A stretch of DNA of 64,000 nt, taken from Luteibacter sp. UNC138MFCol5.1 (GTDB taxonomy: Bacteria > Pseudomonadota > Gammaproteobacteria > Xanthomonadales > Rhodanobacteraceae). The notes under the pieces were generated by a model. The model was given only the letters and a program-made list of their open reading frames with translations, was not told the DNA's origin and made no database searches. Shown here piece by piece: positions 54,661 through 62,761 of this stretch; position 1 is the stretch's first letter, and each line of letters starts with the position of its first letter. Position numbers and translations under genes: made by a program. The stretch is from NCBI RefSeq assembly GCF_900110505.1, contig NZ_FODZ01000001.1, forward strand, positions 886,861 through 950,860, read 5' to 3'.

Positions 54661-55430
54661 GGGTCTTCTCTCCATTCATAATCGACGGGTTTTTTGTCGA
54701 ACAGCCGGATCAGCACGGCAAGGCGATCGGCCATTCTTCTTCGGCATGCGAGTACGTTCCCGATGACGTCGCGGGACGCCTGGCGTCTGCCGCGGTCGGG
54801 GGACAGCAGGAAACTGAAGCAGGAGCTGCTGCAGGCGTCCGGCGAATCGGGTGTGGCCGGCTGGTCTTCGCGGTACCGCCAGATGAAAGGTTCGGTCGCG
54901 ACAATGGATGGTCCGGCGATGTAGTTCAGGTTCACATGGCTCGTCACCCGGTCGGGTGCCGCTCCACGTCCCTGACTGATGTACTCGACGGCGTCGACGA
55001 TCGTGTCGCGGGGAATGGCGCCTCGGGCAGCCCATTCCCCCTGGTCGACGAACGTGCGTGCCGCCTGGTGATATGGCGAGTTTCCCGTCGACGCGAACGC
55101 GTGCATGAGGCTCGTCGTGGTGCTGTGGAACTGATCCGTCTGCCTGATCCGGTACACGAAGAACCGGTGGCCGCGTCGCGCGAATTCACTTCCCCAGTCC
55201 AGGGCGAACTGCAGACTGGATGTGGTCGCCACGAAGCCAGACGTGCGCTCGCCCCGATAGCAGGTCTCTCCCGTGACATGACGGAACAGGTTCGCGTTGT
55301 CGCCCGCAGGGACGAACCCCGTTGAAAAGATCACGTCGGGCGCGCGATGGTCCATGCGGTAGAGGAAGTTCTCCGCATGGCCCGCGATCGGCAACGCGAA
55401 CAGAGCAAGGAGGACCAGCCAGGCTTTCAT
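54657..55430 (-). CDS. Pertussis-toxin-S1-like ADP-ribosyltransferase, A subunit (copy 1)
   Basis: A 257-aa exported protein; signal peptide to about residue 19 (ALPIAGHA). The mature protein aligns without gaps to pertussis toxin S1 from the NAD-binding Arg onward: Arg25 (FLYRMD, S1 Arg9), His51 (RHVTG, S1 His35), Cys57 (S1 Cys41), Phe66-Val67-Ala-Thr-Thr (S1 FVSTS), with identical spacings of 26, 32 and 41. The catalytic Glu is Glu132 in QGEW (S1 QSEY, Glu129). A second Cys in VLACRRR matches the S1 disulfide partner. Such enzymes ADP-ribosylate host targets (G-alpha proteins for S1). The B-like gene overlaps its stop. Weak ribosome binding site. Confidence 0.87.
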   Translation of the reverse strand: MKAWLVLLALFALPIAGHAENFLYRMDHRAPDVIFSTGFVPAGDNANLFRHVTGETCYRGERTSGFVATTSSLQFALDWGSEFARRGHRFFVYRIRQTDQFHSTTTSLMHAFASTGNSPYHQAARTFVDQGEWAARGAIPRDTIVDAVEYISQGRGAAPDRVTSHVNLNYIAGPSIVATEPFIWRYREDQPATPDSPDACSSSCFSFLLSPDRGRRQASRDVIGNVLACRRRMADRLAVLIRLFDKKPVDYEWREDP

Positions 55431-55577
55431 GTGGCGTCCGGAAACCGTGGGAAGCGCGGTATTCTGGGTATCCGCCCTCACGCCCGCAGGCGGTGCGAGC
55501 CTCATCGTGCCGCCCGTAAGATCCCGGTGAGCTGTACGTGCGGGCTCGCCCCGCGTCAGGGGCGTGCCGTGCTCGCG

Positions 55578-55958
55578 TCAGTTGAGGGGATCGAGAAAGA
55601 CGACGTTGATGCCGATGTCGGCATGCGGGTAACCCTTGGTCTGGTAACAGACCTTCCGGCCCAGCGAATAGGCGGTGTAGAGGAGCGGCTGCATGCCTGC
55701 GCGGGGAACGCGGTACCAGATCCTGTCGTCGGAGAAGGCGGCGTAGATGTCGTCGGACGCGGTGCTCCAGACCGACTCCACCGTGACGCCGCAGCGGAAA
55801 CCGCTCGACCGGGCGCTGCGGTCGATCGGCGTGTTGTAGGGATTGTCGGCGGCCGGCACGGCGTTGTGTTGTTGTGCGCCGGCCGTCAGGGGCGACAGCG
55901 CGAGGACGCAGGCGAGCCAGGCAGAGCGCGCGGCGGAGTGGGTCTTCTTCGGAATCAC
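55578..55958 (-). CDS. Small secreted protein, candidate AB-toxin B subunit (copy 2)
   Basis: A 126-aa paralogue of the protein at 54283, starting at GTG 55958, which overlaps the preceding A-subunit stop as GTGA, with AAAGGA 6 bases upstream. The signal peptide ends near LTAGAQQ. The mature region from NPYNTPI to DPLN is about 80% identical to copy 1; differences cluster in the SIW/SVW...DD segment. Both cysteines are kept. The stronger conservation of this partner than of the A subunits suggests it binds the same receptor or assembles with either A. Alternative: a chaperone-like secreted protein. Confidence 0.65.
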   Translation of the reverse strand: MIPKKTHSAARSAWLACVLALSPLTAGAQQHNAVPAADNPYNTPIDRSARSSGFRCGVTVESVWSTASDDIYAAFSDDRIWYRVPRAGMQPLLYTAYSLGRKVCYQTKGYPHADIGINVVFLDPLN

Positions 55959-56734
55959 ATTTCGTCCTTTATCTTCTCTTCGATGATGGGTGTCTCGTCG
56001 AACAGGTTCACGAGCGCGGATGTCCGGTTCGCCACGTTCTTCCTGCAGGCGAGCACGTTGTGGATGATTTCGACCGGGGCGTGCCGCTTGGTGCGGCCGC
56101 TGAAAAGCGAAAAGCTGAAGCACGAGCTGCCGCACATGGCGCCTGGCGAGTCGGGCGCCGCCGGCGCGTCTTCGCGGTAGTCCCAGCGGTATGGCGTGTT
56201 GACGACCGTGGCGGGCGCGGCGACGTAGCGAAGATTCGACGTCGTGCCGATACGTTCGGGCGCCTCCATCGACCCGCGGGCGATGTAGTGGGTCGCATCG
56301 ATGATCGTGCTCGGCGGGATGGCGCCGCGTGAAGCCCACTCGCTCTGCTCGACGAACGTGGCCGCCGTGCTTCGGTAGGCCTCCGTGCCCGTGACCGCAT
56401 ACGCGTGCATCAGGCTGGTCGTCGTGTTGTAGAAGTGCGCGGTCTGGCGGATCCGGTAGATGTAGAAACTGCGTCCGCTACGGACGAGTTCGCTACCCCA
56501 GTCGAGCGCGAACTGCGGATCGGACGTGGTGGCGACGAACGCGCCGCTGTGCTCGCTGAAGTAGCAGGTCTGGCCGGTGACGTGCCGGTACAGGTTGGTG
56601 TTCGCGCCGGGTGGCACGAAGCCGGTGGCGAAGATCACGTCGGGTGGCCGCATGTCCATGCGGTAGAGGAAACGCTCGGGGTGGCACGCGAACGACACCG
56701 CGACGAGGCCGAGGAAAACGATGAAGCGAAGCAT
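55955..56734 (-). CDS. Pertussis-toxin-S1-like ADP-ribosyltransferase, A subunit (copy 2)
   Basis: A 259-aa paralogue of copy 1. The signal peptide runs to about residue 16, with a cysteine immediately after; the site is not a convincing lipobox. Arg25 (YRMD), His51 (RHVTG), Cys57, the FVATTS block and Glu132 are all present, and the catalytic motif is QSEW, exactly the QSE of pertussis toxin S1. Numbering agrees with copy 1 residue for residue through Glu132. The C-terminal third (CGSSCFSFS, then VLACRKN) is more divergent. About 55-60% identical to copy 1 by eye. First gene of the four-gene block on this strand; the gap upstream holds a family R2 repeat. Confidence 0.88.
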   Translation of the reverse strand: MLRFIVFLGLVAVSFACHPERFLYRMDMRPPDVIFATGFVPPGANTNLYRHVTGQTCYFSEHSGAFVATTSDPQFALDWGSELVRSGRSFYIYRIRQTAHFYNTTTSLMHAYAVTGTEAYRSTAATFVEQSEWASRGAIPPSTIIDATHYIARGSMEAPERIGTTSNLRYVAAPATVVNTPYRWDYREDAPAAPDSPGAMCGSSCFSFSLFSGRTKRHAPVEIIHNVLACRKNVANRTSALVNLFDETPIIEEKIKDEM

Positions 56735-56891
56735 GCGGGCATCCGTGCGCCTGGAAAGCGCTCATTTTGCGGGCGAGCCCACGGCGACGCAGGCGGTGTA
56801 GCCCTCGCCACGACGCACGGACGTTCCCTAAGCGCTGTAGGCCGCTAGATGACCCATTGTGGGACTGCCCCTGGCCACATCATCGCTGCTT

Positions 56892-57027
56892 GTTGGAGTG
56901 GACCTGACCGCGACGTCGCTGTTGTGGGAGCGGACCTGGCCGCGACAGCTTTTCGCGAACACCTGGGAGCTGGCGCGTGAGATCGAGACTTGCGGCGAAA
57001 AGCCGTCGCGGCCAGGTCCGCTCCAAC
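56892..57027. repeat. Palindromic intergenic repeat, family R2, with duplicated head
   Basis: A diverged head (GTTGGAGTGGACCTGACCGC at 56892) precedes an intact one (GTGGGAGCGGACCTGGCCGC at 56924); the closing arm ends GGTCCGCTCCAAC at 57027. As at 41795, the head is doubled. The rest of the 312-base gap between the toxin-like genes and dusB holds nothing else I can support. Confidence 0.82.
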
Positions 57028-57046
57028 TGCCGTACCGGTGAGCGCC

Positions 57047-58033
57047 TTACGCCGCCAGCGACACGCCGGCGGCGAGCGCGTCGAAATACTCGCGCGTCAG
57101 CCGCAGCTGCGTGGCGGCATCCTCGGCCTGGTTGACCACGTGGCGGAACGCGGCGTTTTCCGGACGATCTTTCGCGTACCAGCCGAGATGCTTGCGCGCG
57201 ATGCGCACGCCCATCCGCTCGCCGTAAAACGCGTAGAGGTGCTCCAGGTGCCCGGCGAGGATGTCGCGCACCTCGGCGGGCGAGGGCTCCGGCAGGAAGC
57301 CGCCGGTCTCGAGGTGGTGCGCGATCTCGCGGAAGATCCACGGACGACCCTGCGCACCCCGTCCGATCATCACGGCGTCCGCGCCGGTCTGGCGCAGCAC
57401 CTCGCGCGCCTTCACCGGATCGACGATGTCGCCGTTGGCGAGCACCGGTATCGAAATGCTGGCCTTCACCGCGGCGATCGTCGCGTATTCGGCCTCGCCT
57501 TCGTACTTGTCCGCGCGCGTGCGGCCATGCATGGCGAGCGCGGCGATGCCGGCGTCTTCCGCGATGCGCGCGATGGTCAGCGCGTTGCGGTGCTCGCGAT
57601 CCCAGCCGGTGCGGATTTTCAGCGTCACCGGTACGTCGACGGCCTTGACCACCGCCTGCAGGATGCGCGCGACGAGCGGTTCGTCCTGGAGCAGGGCGGA
57701 GCCCGACCAGACGTTGCAGACCTTCTTCGCCGGACACCCCATGTTGATGTCGACGATCTGCGCGCCGTTGTCGGCGTTGTACTTCGCCGCTTCCGCGAGC
57801 ATCCCCGGGTCATAACCCGCGATCTGGACGCTGACCGGCTCCGGCTCGCCATCGTGATCCATGCGGCGCAGCGACTTGGTGGTGTTCCACAGTCGCGGAT
57901 CGGCCGTCGTCATTTCGGACACCGCCAGGCCTGCCCCCATGCGCTTGCACAGGAGCCGGAACGGCTTGTCGGTGACGCCGGCCATCGGCGCGAGCACCAC
58001 GGCGGGCGAGATGGAGTAGGGGCCGATACGCAT
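57047..58033 (-). CDS. dusB: tRNA-dihydrouridine synthase B
   Basis: FMN-dependent TIM-barrel enzyme of 328 aa (E. coli DusB 321 aa) reducing uridine in the tRNA D-loop. Conserved blocks are VVLAPMAGVTDKPFR, INMGCPAKKVC (catalytic Cys), KIRTGWDREHRNA, MHGRTRADKYEG, VLANGDIVDP and AVMIGRGAQGRPWIF. ATG 58033 begins MRIGPYSI as in the family; the frame extends upstream without a better start. No fis gene follows, unlike the enterobacterial dusB-fis operon. Confidence 0.93.
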   Translation of the reverse strand: MRIGPYSISPAVVLAPMAGVTDKPFRLLCKRMGAGLAVSEMTTADPRLWNTTKSLRRMDHDGEPEPVSVQIAGYDPGMLAEAAKYNADNGAQIVDINMGCPAKKVCNVWSGSALLQDEPLVARILQAVVKAVDVPVTLKIRTGWDREHRNALTIARIAEDAGIAALAMHGRTRADKYEGEAEYATIAAVKASISIPVLANGDIVDPVKAREVLRQTGADAVMIGRGAQGRPWIFREIAHHLETGGFLPEPSPAEVRDILAGHLEHLYAFYGERMGVRIARKHLGWYAKDRPENAAFRHVVNQAEDAATQLRLTREYFDALAAGVSLAA

Positions 58034-58176
58034 GCCGTTGATTTTACGACATTCGCCGCAGGCGTGCGTCGGCGACGGACCGATGGACTCCCCCAAACGC
58101 CATCCCGCCATTCGGTCTATTGTCCCTTCACATGCCACGCCCTAACGTCGGAAGCGACGAAAGGGGAGGTGGAACC

Positions 58177-58380
58177 ATGCGCAGCACGATCCGGAGTGTG
58201 GCGATCCTTGCGGGTATCGCGCTGTCGCTGGCCTGCGGCGTGGCCGGCGGGGCGGGGCGGCCGTCGTTCGACGAGGTGGCCGCGACCCGGCCGCACAACG
58301 ATATCTGGAGCACCGACCCCTGCGGGTCGCACCGCCACATGGTCGGGGTCTGCCGGTTGCTGCGCCCTGTTCGCGGTTGA
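58177..58380 (+). CDS. Small exported protein of unknown function
   Basis: A 67-aa protein with a hydrophobic N-terminus (RSVAILAGIALSLACGVAGG) that reads as a signal peptide, possibly a lipoprotein or a short secreted product. The mature part has two cysteines (STDPCGSHRHMVGVCRLL) and several histidines. ATG 58177 follows an excellent GGGGAGG site 6-8 bases away, which supports it as a real gene. It precedes the cupredoxin-like operon by 43 bases and may be part of it. No family recognised. Confidence 0.55.
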   Translation: MRSTIRSVAILAGIALSLACGVAGGAGRPSFDEVAATRPHNDIWSTDPCGSHRHMVGVCRLLRPVRG

Positions 58381-58423
58381 GCGTCGATCTGGGCTAGGCT
58401 TGCCTCATTCCCGGGGGAAGTCC

Positions 58424-59071
58424 ATGCCACGTCTGCTGATCGCCACGGCGACCCTGTTTTCGCTCGCCATGGGGCCGGCCCATGCCGGTCGCGTCGCCGT
58501 CGAGGTGGTCGATGTCGAGGGCAGGCCGGTGCGCGACGCCGTCGTCAGCCTCGAGCCCCTGCCGGGCACCGCGGCGAAGCCCATCGTCCCGGCCACGCGT
58601 TACGTGGATCAGAAGAACGAAACCTTCCTCCCGTACGTGACCGCGCTTCACGCGGGCGACAGCATCGTCTTCCGCAACAGCGACGGCACGCGGCACCAGG
58701 TCTACTCCTTCTCCGACCTGGCGAAGTTCGAATTCGTGCTCAAGCCGGGCGAGAGCTCGCCGCCGCTGGTCCTGCCGCGCCCCGGCAACATCGCGGTGGG
58801 CTGCAACATCCACGACATGATGATCGCCTACCTCTACGTGACGAAGGACGCCGACATGGCGACTACGGACGCGAAGGGGCAGGCCGTGCTCGACGGCGTC
58901 GGCGCGGGCCGCTATCGCGCCCACGCATGGCACCCCCAGATGCGGCCCGGCATCGCGCTGCCGGTGCAGGGCCTGCAGGTCGACGACTCCACGCCAGGGA
59001 AGGTGACGTTCACGCTGGCCCTCCTGCCCGATCCACGGGGCATGTCGGACCGCGAACACATCGGTTACTGA
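58424..59071 (+). CDS. Periplasmic cupredoxin-like protein (methylamine-utilisation-protein type)
   Basis: A 215-aa protein with a signal peptide ending AGPAHA-like (MGPAHA). The region of residues 60-140 has a plastocyanin-like layout: HAGDSIVFRNSDGTRHQVYS (first copper His) and VGCNIHDMMIAY, in which Cys, His and Met are spaced as in type 1 copper sites. The C-terminal part is a small carboxypeptidase-regulatory-like beta domain. Database entries of this type are called methylamine utilisation protein, although no methylamine genes are here. It sits 8 bases before a GGDEF/EAL protein gene and an outer-membrane protein gene, an arrangement I recall from many proteobacteria. Confidence 0.78.
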   Translation: MPRLLIATATLFSLAMGPAHAGRVAVEVVDVEGRPVRDAVVSLEPLPGTAAKPIVPATRYVDQKNETFLPYVTALHAGDSIVFRNSDGTRHQVYSFSDLAKFEFVLKPGESSPPLVLPRPGNIAVGCNIHDMMIAYLYVTKDADMATTDAKGQAVLDGVGAGRYRAHAWHPQMRPGIALPVQGLQVDDSTPGKVTFTLALLPDPRGMSDREHIGY

Positions 59072-59079
59072 CCCGACGC

Positions 59080-61422
59080 ATGCGCGCTCCCGGGTTCCGC
59101 TCGCGGCTTGCCCTGTTCTTCGTCGCCTCGCTGGTCCTCGTCCAGGGGCTGACCGCGCTTCTGACGTACGGCATCGCCCATCGCCAGCTCGTGGCGGAAG
59201 GTGGCCGGCAGCTCAGCGTCAACGCGGGCGCTTTCGTGGCGCAGATGAACGATCTCTCCGTTCGGGTCGCGAACGGCGTGCAGATCCTCTCGCTCGATTA
59301 CGGGCTTCGTTCCGCGATCGGCGCGCGCGACAAGGAGACGGTGCTCTCGGTGCTGCGCAACCACGGCCGCCGCGTCGGTGCCGCGCGCATGCAGCTGCTC
59401 GGCCTCGACGGACGCGTGCAGGCCGACACACTGGCGCCGGCCAGCGACGGCGAACCGTTCGCGTTCCCGGACCTGCTCGCCAGCGCCTACGACAGGCGCA
59501 GCGCGGCCGTGATCGTGTCAGAAGGCAAGGCGTACTGGCTGGTCGTCGTGCCGATCTACGCGCCACAGCCCGTCGGGCTCGTCGTCGCGAGCATTCCGGT
59601 GGACGACGCGCTGCTCGCGCACATGCAGGAACTCTCCGCGCTGCCGCGCGACGTGGAACTGGCGACGCCCGTCGGCGAAGGGCGCTACGCGGTGATCGCG
59701 CGGGGCAGCCATGATTCCGGACTGACCGAGAGCCTCTCCGCGCGAGGCGAGCCATTGCCGTCGACACCGACGCTCGCCGCCATCGGCGGTCGCGAGTACC
59801 TCGTGCTCGCCCAGCTGCTGCGCCAGCCGAAGGGCGGCGGCGCGGTCTACGCCGTGCTCGGCTATTCGCTCGACGACGCGTTGCGTCCTTACCTTCCCGT
59901 CTGGAATGCCTGGCTGGCCGTGCTGCTGGTCGGACTCGCCGGCGGCTTCCTCGTCGCGTGGCTCGTGGCGCGCGGTGTCGCGCGTCCCGTCGAAGCGCTG
60001 GCCGGATCGGCGCGACGCATCGCGGCGGGCGATTACGACGACGTGCCCGACGTGCGCCGTGGCGACGAGGTGGGCGACCTGGCCATCGCGTTCCACACGA
60101 TGACCGACGCGATCCGCGAGCGCGAGCGGCGCATCCTCCACCAGGCGTCGCACGACGGCGTGACGGGCCTGCCGAACCGGGCGGCCGCCGAGTCGGCCGT
60201 CGACGACGATCTGGCCACGACGCCCGGCATGCAGGGCGCCCTGCTGATCGTGGGCGTCAATCGGCTTCCGGAGATCGTGAAGACGGTCGGCCACGCGCTG
60301 GCCGATCGCCTGATGCGCGAAGCCGCGGTGCGTCTCGGACAGGTCGCCGGCACGCACTTCGTGGCTCGCGCGACGGACACGCAGTTCGCCGTCTGGCTGC
60401 GGGACACCGGCAGGATGGAGGCCATCGACACCGCGTTCCGGATCATGGACGCGTTGGGCCTCCCGTACCTGGAAGCCGACATCCGCATGGACCTGGGGCC
60501 CGCCGTGGGCATCGCGCTGACGCCGGGACATGGCGAGCGCGCCGCGATCCTGCTCAGGCGCGCGGAGGTCGCCGAGTTCGCGGCGGTGGGATCGACGCGC
60601 GGCGTCGACGTCTACGATCCCGAAGCCGATCCGCACCGGCCGGAACGTCTCTCGCTGATGGGCGAGCTGCGCGCGGCGATCGAGGCCGACGCGCTGGAGC
60701 TCTGGTACCAGCCGAAACGTCGCATGGCCGACGGCGTCATCGACAGCGCCGAAGCGCTCGTGCGCTGGCATCGTCCGGGCCGGGGCGCCGTATCGCCCGA
60801 GCTCTTCGTCGCCGTCGCGGAAGAAACCGGCACCATCGGCCGGCTCACGCGCTGGGTGCTGGCGCGCGCGATCCGGGAGATGACGGCCCTGGCGGCGGCG
60901 GGTATCGACGTCACCGTCGCCGTGAACCTTTCCGCCCGTGACGTCGGCGACCCCGAACTCGCCGGCCGGGTGGAAGCCTTGCTTCGCGCCAACGGCCTGC
61001 CTGCGCAGGCGCTTAGCCTCGAGGTGACCGAGAGCGCGGTGATTCACGAACCCGCCGCGGCGCTTCAGGTCCTCGGCCAGCTGGCCGATATGGGCATCGA
61101 CGTCGCCATCGACGACTTCGGCAGCGGCCAGGCGTCGTTCGCCTACCTCCGCCGCCTCCCCGTCACCGAGCTGAAGATCGACCGGATGTTCGTGCAGCAC
61201 CTCGCCACCGATGAAACCGACCGCGTCATCGTCCAGTCGCTGGTCGAGCTGGGCCACCGTCTCGGCTACCGCGTGACGGCCGAGGGCGTGGAGGACGAAG
61301 GCAGCCTGGCGTTCCTCGCCGAAGTCGGTTGCGATCACGCGCAGGGTTACCTCGTCGGCCGGCCGATGCCGTTCGCGGACTTCGTGGCGCGATGCATGGC
61401 ACCGGCCAGCGGCGACTCGTGA
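59080..61422 (+). CDS. Membrane-bound EAL phosphodiesterase with degenerate GGDEF domain
   Basis: A 780-aa inner-membrane protein. Two transmembrane segments (about residues 10-32 and 280-302) bracket a ~245-residue periplasmic sensor of Cache type; a HAMP domain follows. The GGDEF-like domain (about 365-520) has ATDTQF where GGDEF should be, so it is not a cyclase. The EAL domain (about 535-775) keeps EALVRW, NLSARD, EVTESAV, DDFGSGQASF and EGVEDE, so c-di-GMP hydrolysis is likely. The preceding cupredoxin-like protein and the following porin-like gene (overlap TGATG) suggest a periplasmic signal is relayed to c-di-GMP. Confidence 0.9.
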   Translation: MRAPGFRSRLALFFVASLVLVQGLTALLTYGIAHRQLVAEGGRQLSVNAGAFVAQMNDLSVRVANGVQILSLDYGLRSAIGARDKETVLSVLRNHGRRVGAARMQLLGLDGRVQADTLAPASDGEPFAFPDLLASAYDRRSAAVIVSEGKAYWLVVVPIYAPQPVGLVVASIPVDDALLAHMQELSALPRDVELATPVGEGRYAVIARGSHDSGLTESLSARGEPLPSTPTLAAIGGREYLVLAQLLRQPKGGGAVYAVLGYSLDDALRPYLPVWNAWLAVLLVGLAGGFLVAWLVARGVARPVEALAGSARRIAAGDYDDVPDVRRGDEVGDLAIAFHTMTDAIRERERRILHQASHDGVTGLPNRAAAESAVDDDLATTPGMQGALLIVGVNRLPEIVKTVGHALADRLMREAAVRLGQVAGTHFVARATDTQFAVWLRDTGRMEAIDTAFRIMDALGLPYLEADIRMDLGPAVGIALTPGHGERAAILLRRAEVAEFAAVGSTRGVDVYDPEADPHRPERLSLMGELRAAIEADALELWYQPKRRMADGVIDSAEALVRWHRPGRGAVSPELFVAVAEETGTIGRLTRWVLARAIREMTALAAAGIDVTVAVNLSARDVGDPELAGRVEALLRANGLPAQALSLEVTESAVIHEPAAALQVLGQLADMGIDVAIDDFGSGQASFAYLRRLPVTELKIDRMFVQHLATDETDRVIVQSLVELGHRLGYRVTAEGVEDEGSLAFLAEVGCDHAQGYLVGRPMPFADFVARCMAPASGDS

Positions 61423-62597
61423 TGCGCCGTCACTTCGCATTCGTCCTTCTGGGGGCGTGCGCGTCCGTCGCCTCCGCGCGGGACGTGAAACTGCACGCCT
61501 TCGCCGATGCGAGGCTCGTCGATGCGCCGTCACCGACATCGTTCATCGACGGCGGTAGCGGCCACACGCGTTACGGCGACGGCGAGCGCGGTGTCCGCTT
61601 CGGCGCGGCGGGTGTCGTCGTCACGGCGCAGCTGACACCGGCCCTGTTCGCGCTGGTCGACGTGCAGGCGCAGCGCACCGACCGCACCGATCTGCAGGTT
61701 CCCGAGGCGTTCCTGCGTTACCGGCCGGTGTCGACGAGCGCGTGGCGCGGCTCCATGAAGGCGGGACTCTACTTCCTGCCGATATCGCTGGAAAACGATG
61801 GTATCGGCTGGACCAGCCCGTGGACGGTCACGCCATCGGCGATCAACAGCTGGGTAGGCGAGGAGATCCGCGGCTTCGGCGCGGAGGCGCGCGAGGAGTG
61901 GCGCGGCGTCGCCGGCACGTTCACGGCGGGGGGCGGGTTGTTCCGCCACAACGACGTGGCCGGGAACATCCTCGCGCTGCGTGGATGGTCGCTCAGCGAC
62001 GTGACCTACGGGCTGGGCGGCCGGCTGCGCGAACCCGCCGAGGCCGGCGAGCGCGAGGTCTACGATCCCTTCCACGCGATAGGCGGCCGTACCGGCTGGT
62101 ACGCCGATGCGGCGTGGAAGGCGCCGGCGGGGTGGGAGCTGCGCCTCCTGCGTTACGACAACCGCGCGGATCCCTCGGCCTACAGGCTCTACGCCGGCGG
62201 CGAGAAGCTGTTCGCCTGGCGAACGCGTTTCTGGTCGGCGGGCGCGGTGTGGACACGCGGCCCGGTCACCCTCATCGCGCAGGCGATGGACGGCGATACG
62301 GACGTGCGGCCCGACGGCGTGAGCTACCGGACGCCGTTCCGTTCGGCCTTCCTGCTGGCCGGCTGGAACCGTGGCGCCTGGCGGCCGGCGCTCCGTGTCG
62401 AGCGTTTCGGCACCGACAACCCTCGCGAGCGCGGCCACGCCGTCACCGCCGCGCTCAACTGGCGACCGCGCGACTGGCTGCGCCTGACGGCGGAATGGCT
62501 GCACGTGCACGTCGATCGCGACGCGTCCGCCGTGATCGGCGATCCGTCGCGACAGGGCGGCGAGCAGTGGCAGCTGATGGCGCGCGTCTACTACTGA
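61422..62597 (+). CDS. Outer-membrane beta-barrel protein (porin-like)
   Basis: A 391-aa protein with a signal peptide (ACASVASA) and a run of amphipathic beta strands, ending in QLMARVYY with a C-terminal aromatic residue suited to BAM insertion. Segments such as FLRYRPVSTSAW and AGLYFLPISLENDG fit an uncharacterised porin-like family found next to c-di-GMP proteins. ATG 61422 overlaps the EAL gene stop by one base, so it is the third gene of the module. No substrate can be deduced. Confidence 0.8.
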   Translation: MRRHFAFVLLGACASVASARDVKLHAFADARLVDAPSPTSFIDGGSGHTRYGDGERGVRFGAAGVVVTAQLTPALFALVDVQAQRTDRTDLQVPEAFLRYRPVSTSAWRGSMKAGLYFLPISLENDGIGWTSPWTVTPSAINSWVGEEIRGFGAEAREEWRGVAGTFTAGGGLFRHNDVAGNILALRGWSLSDVTYGLGGRLREPAEAGEREVYDPFHAIGGRTGWYADAAWKAPAGWELRLLRYDNRADPSAYRLYAGGEKLFAWRTRFWSAGAVWTRGPVTLIAQAMDGDTDVRPDGVSYRTPFRSAFLLAGWNRGAWRPALRVERFGTDNPRERGHAVTAALNWRPRDWLRLTAEWLHVHVDRDASAVIGDPSRQGGEQWQLMARVYY

Positions 62598-62611
62598 CGC
62601 CTCGGAACCAT

Positions 62612-62706
62612 GTGGGAGCGGACCTGGCCGCGACGGCTCTTCGCGAAGAGTCGCAGGGCCTGTGGCGAACGGCCCCGGAACATGTCGCCGTCAGGTCCGC
62701 TCCCAC
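62612..62706. repeat. Palindromic intergenic repeat, family R2
   Basis: GTGGGAGCGGACCTGGCCGC at 62612 and the closing arm GTCAGGTCCGCTCCCAC ending 62706, with an inner TTCGCGAAGAG stem. Unlike most copies it lies between two genes on the same strand. Confidence 0.85.
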
Positions 62707-62761
62707 GGCGCGCCCGCACGGCGTACGATCCGCCCAGGGCAACGAGCGACGGCGGGACGAC

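Noticed and set aside
55955-56734. Copy 2 A subunit as a lipoprotein
   Set aside because: A cysteine follows the signal peptide, but the preceding VSFA residues do not form a proper lipobox.
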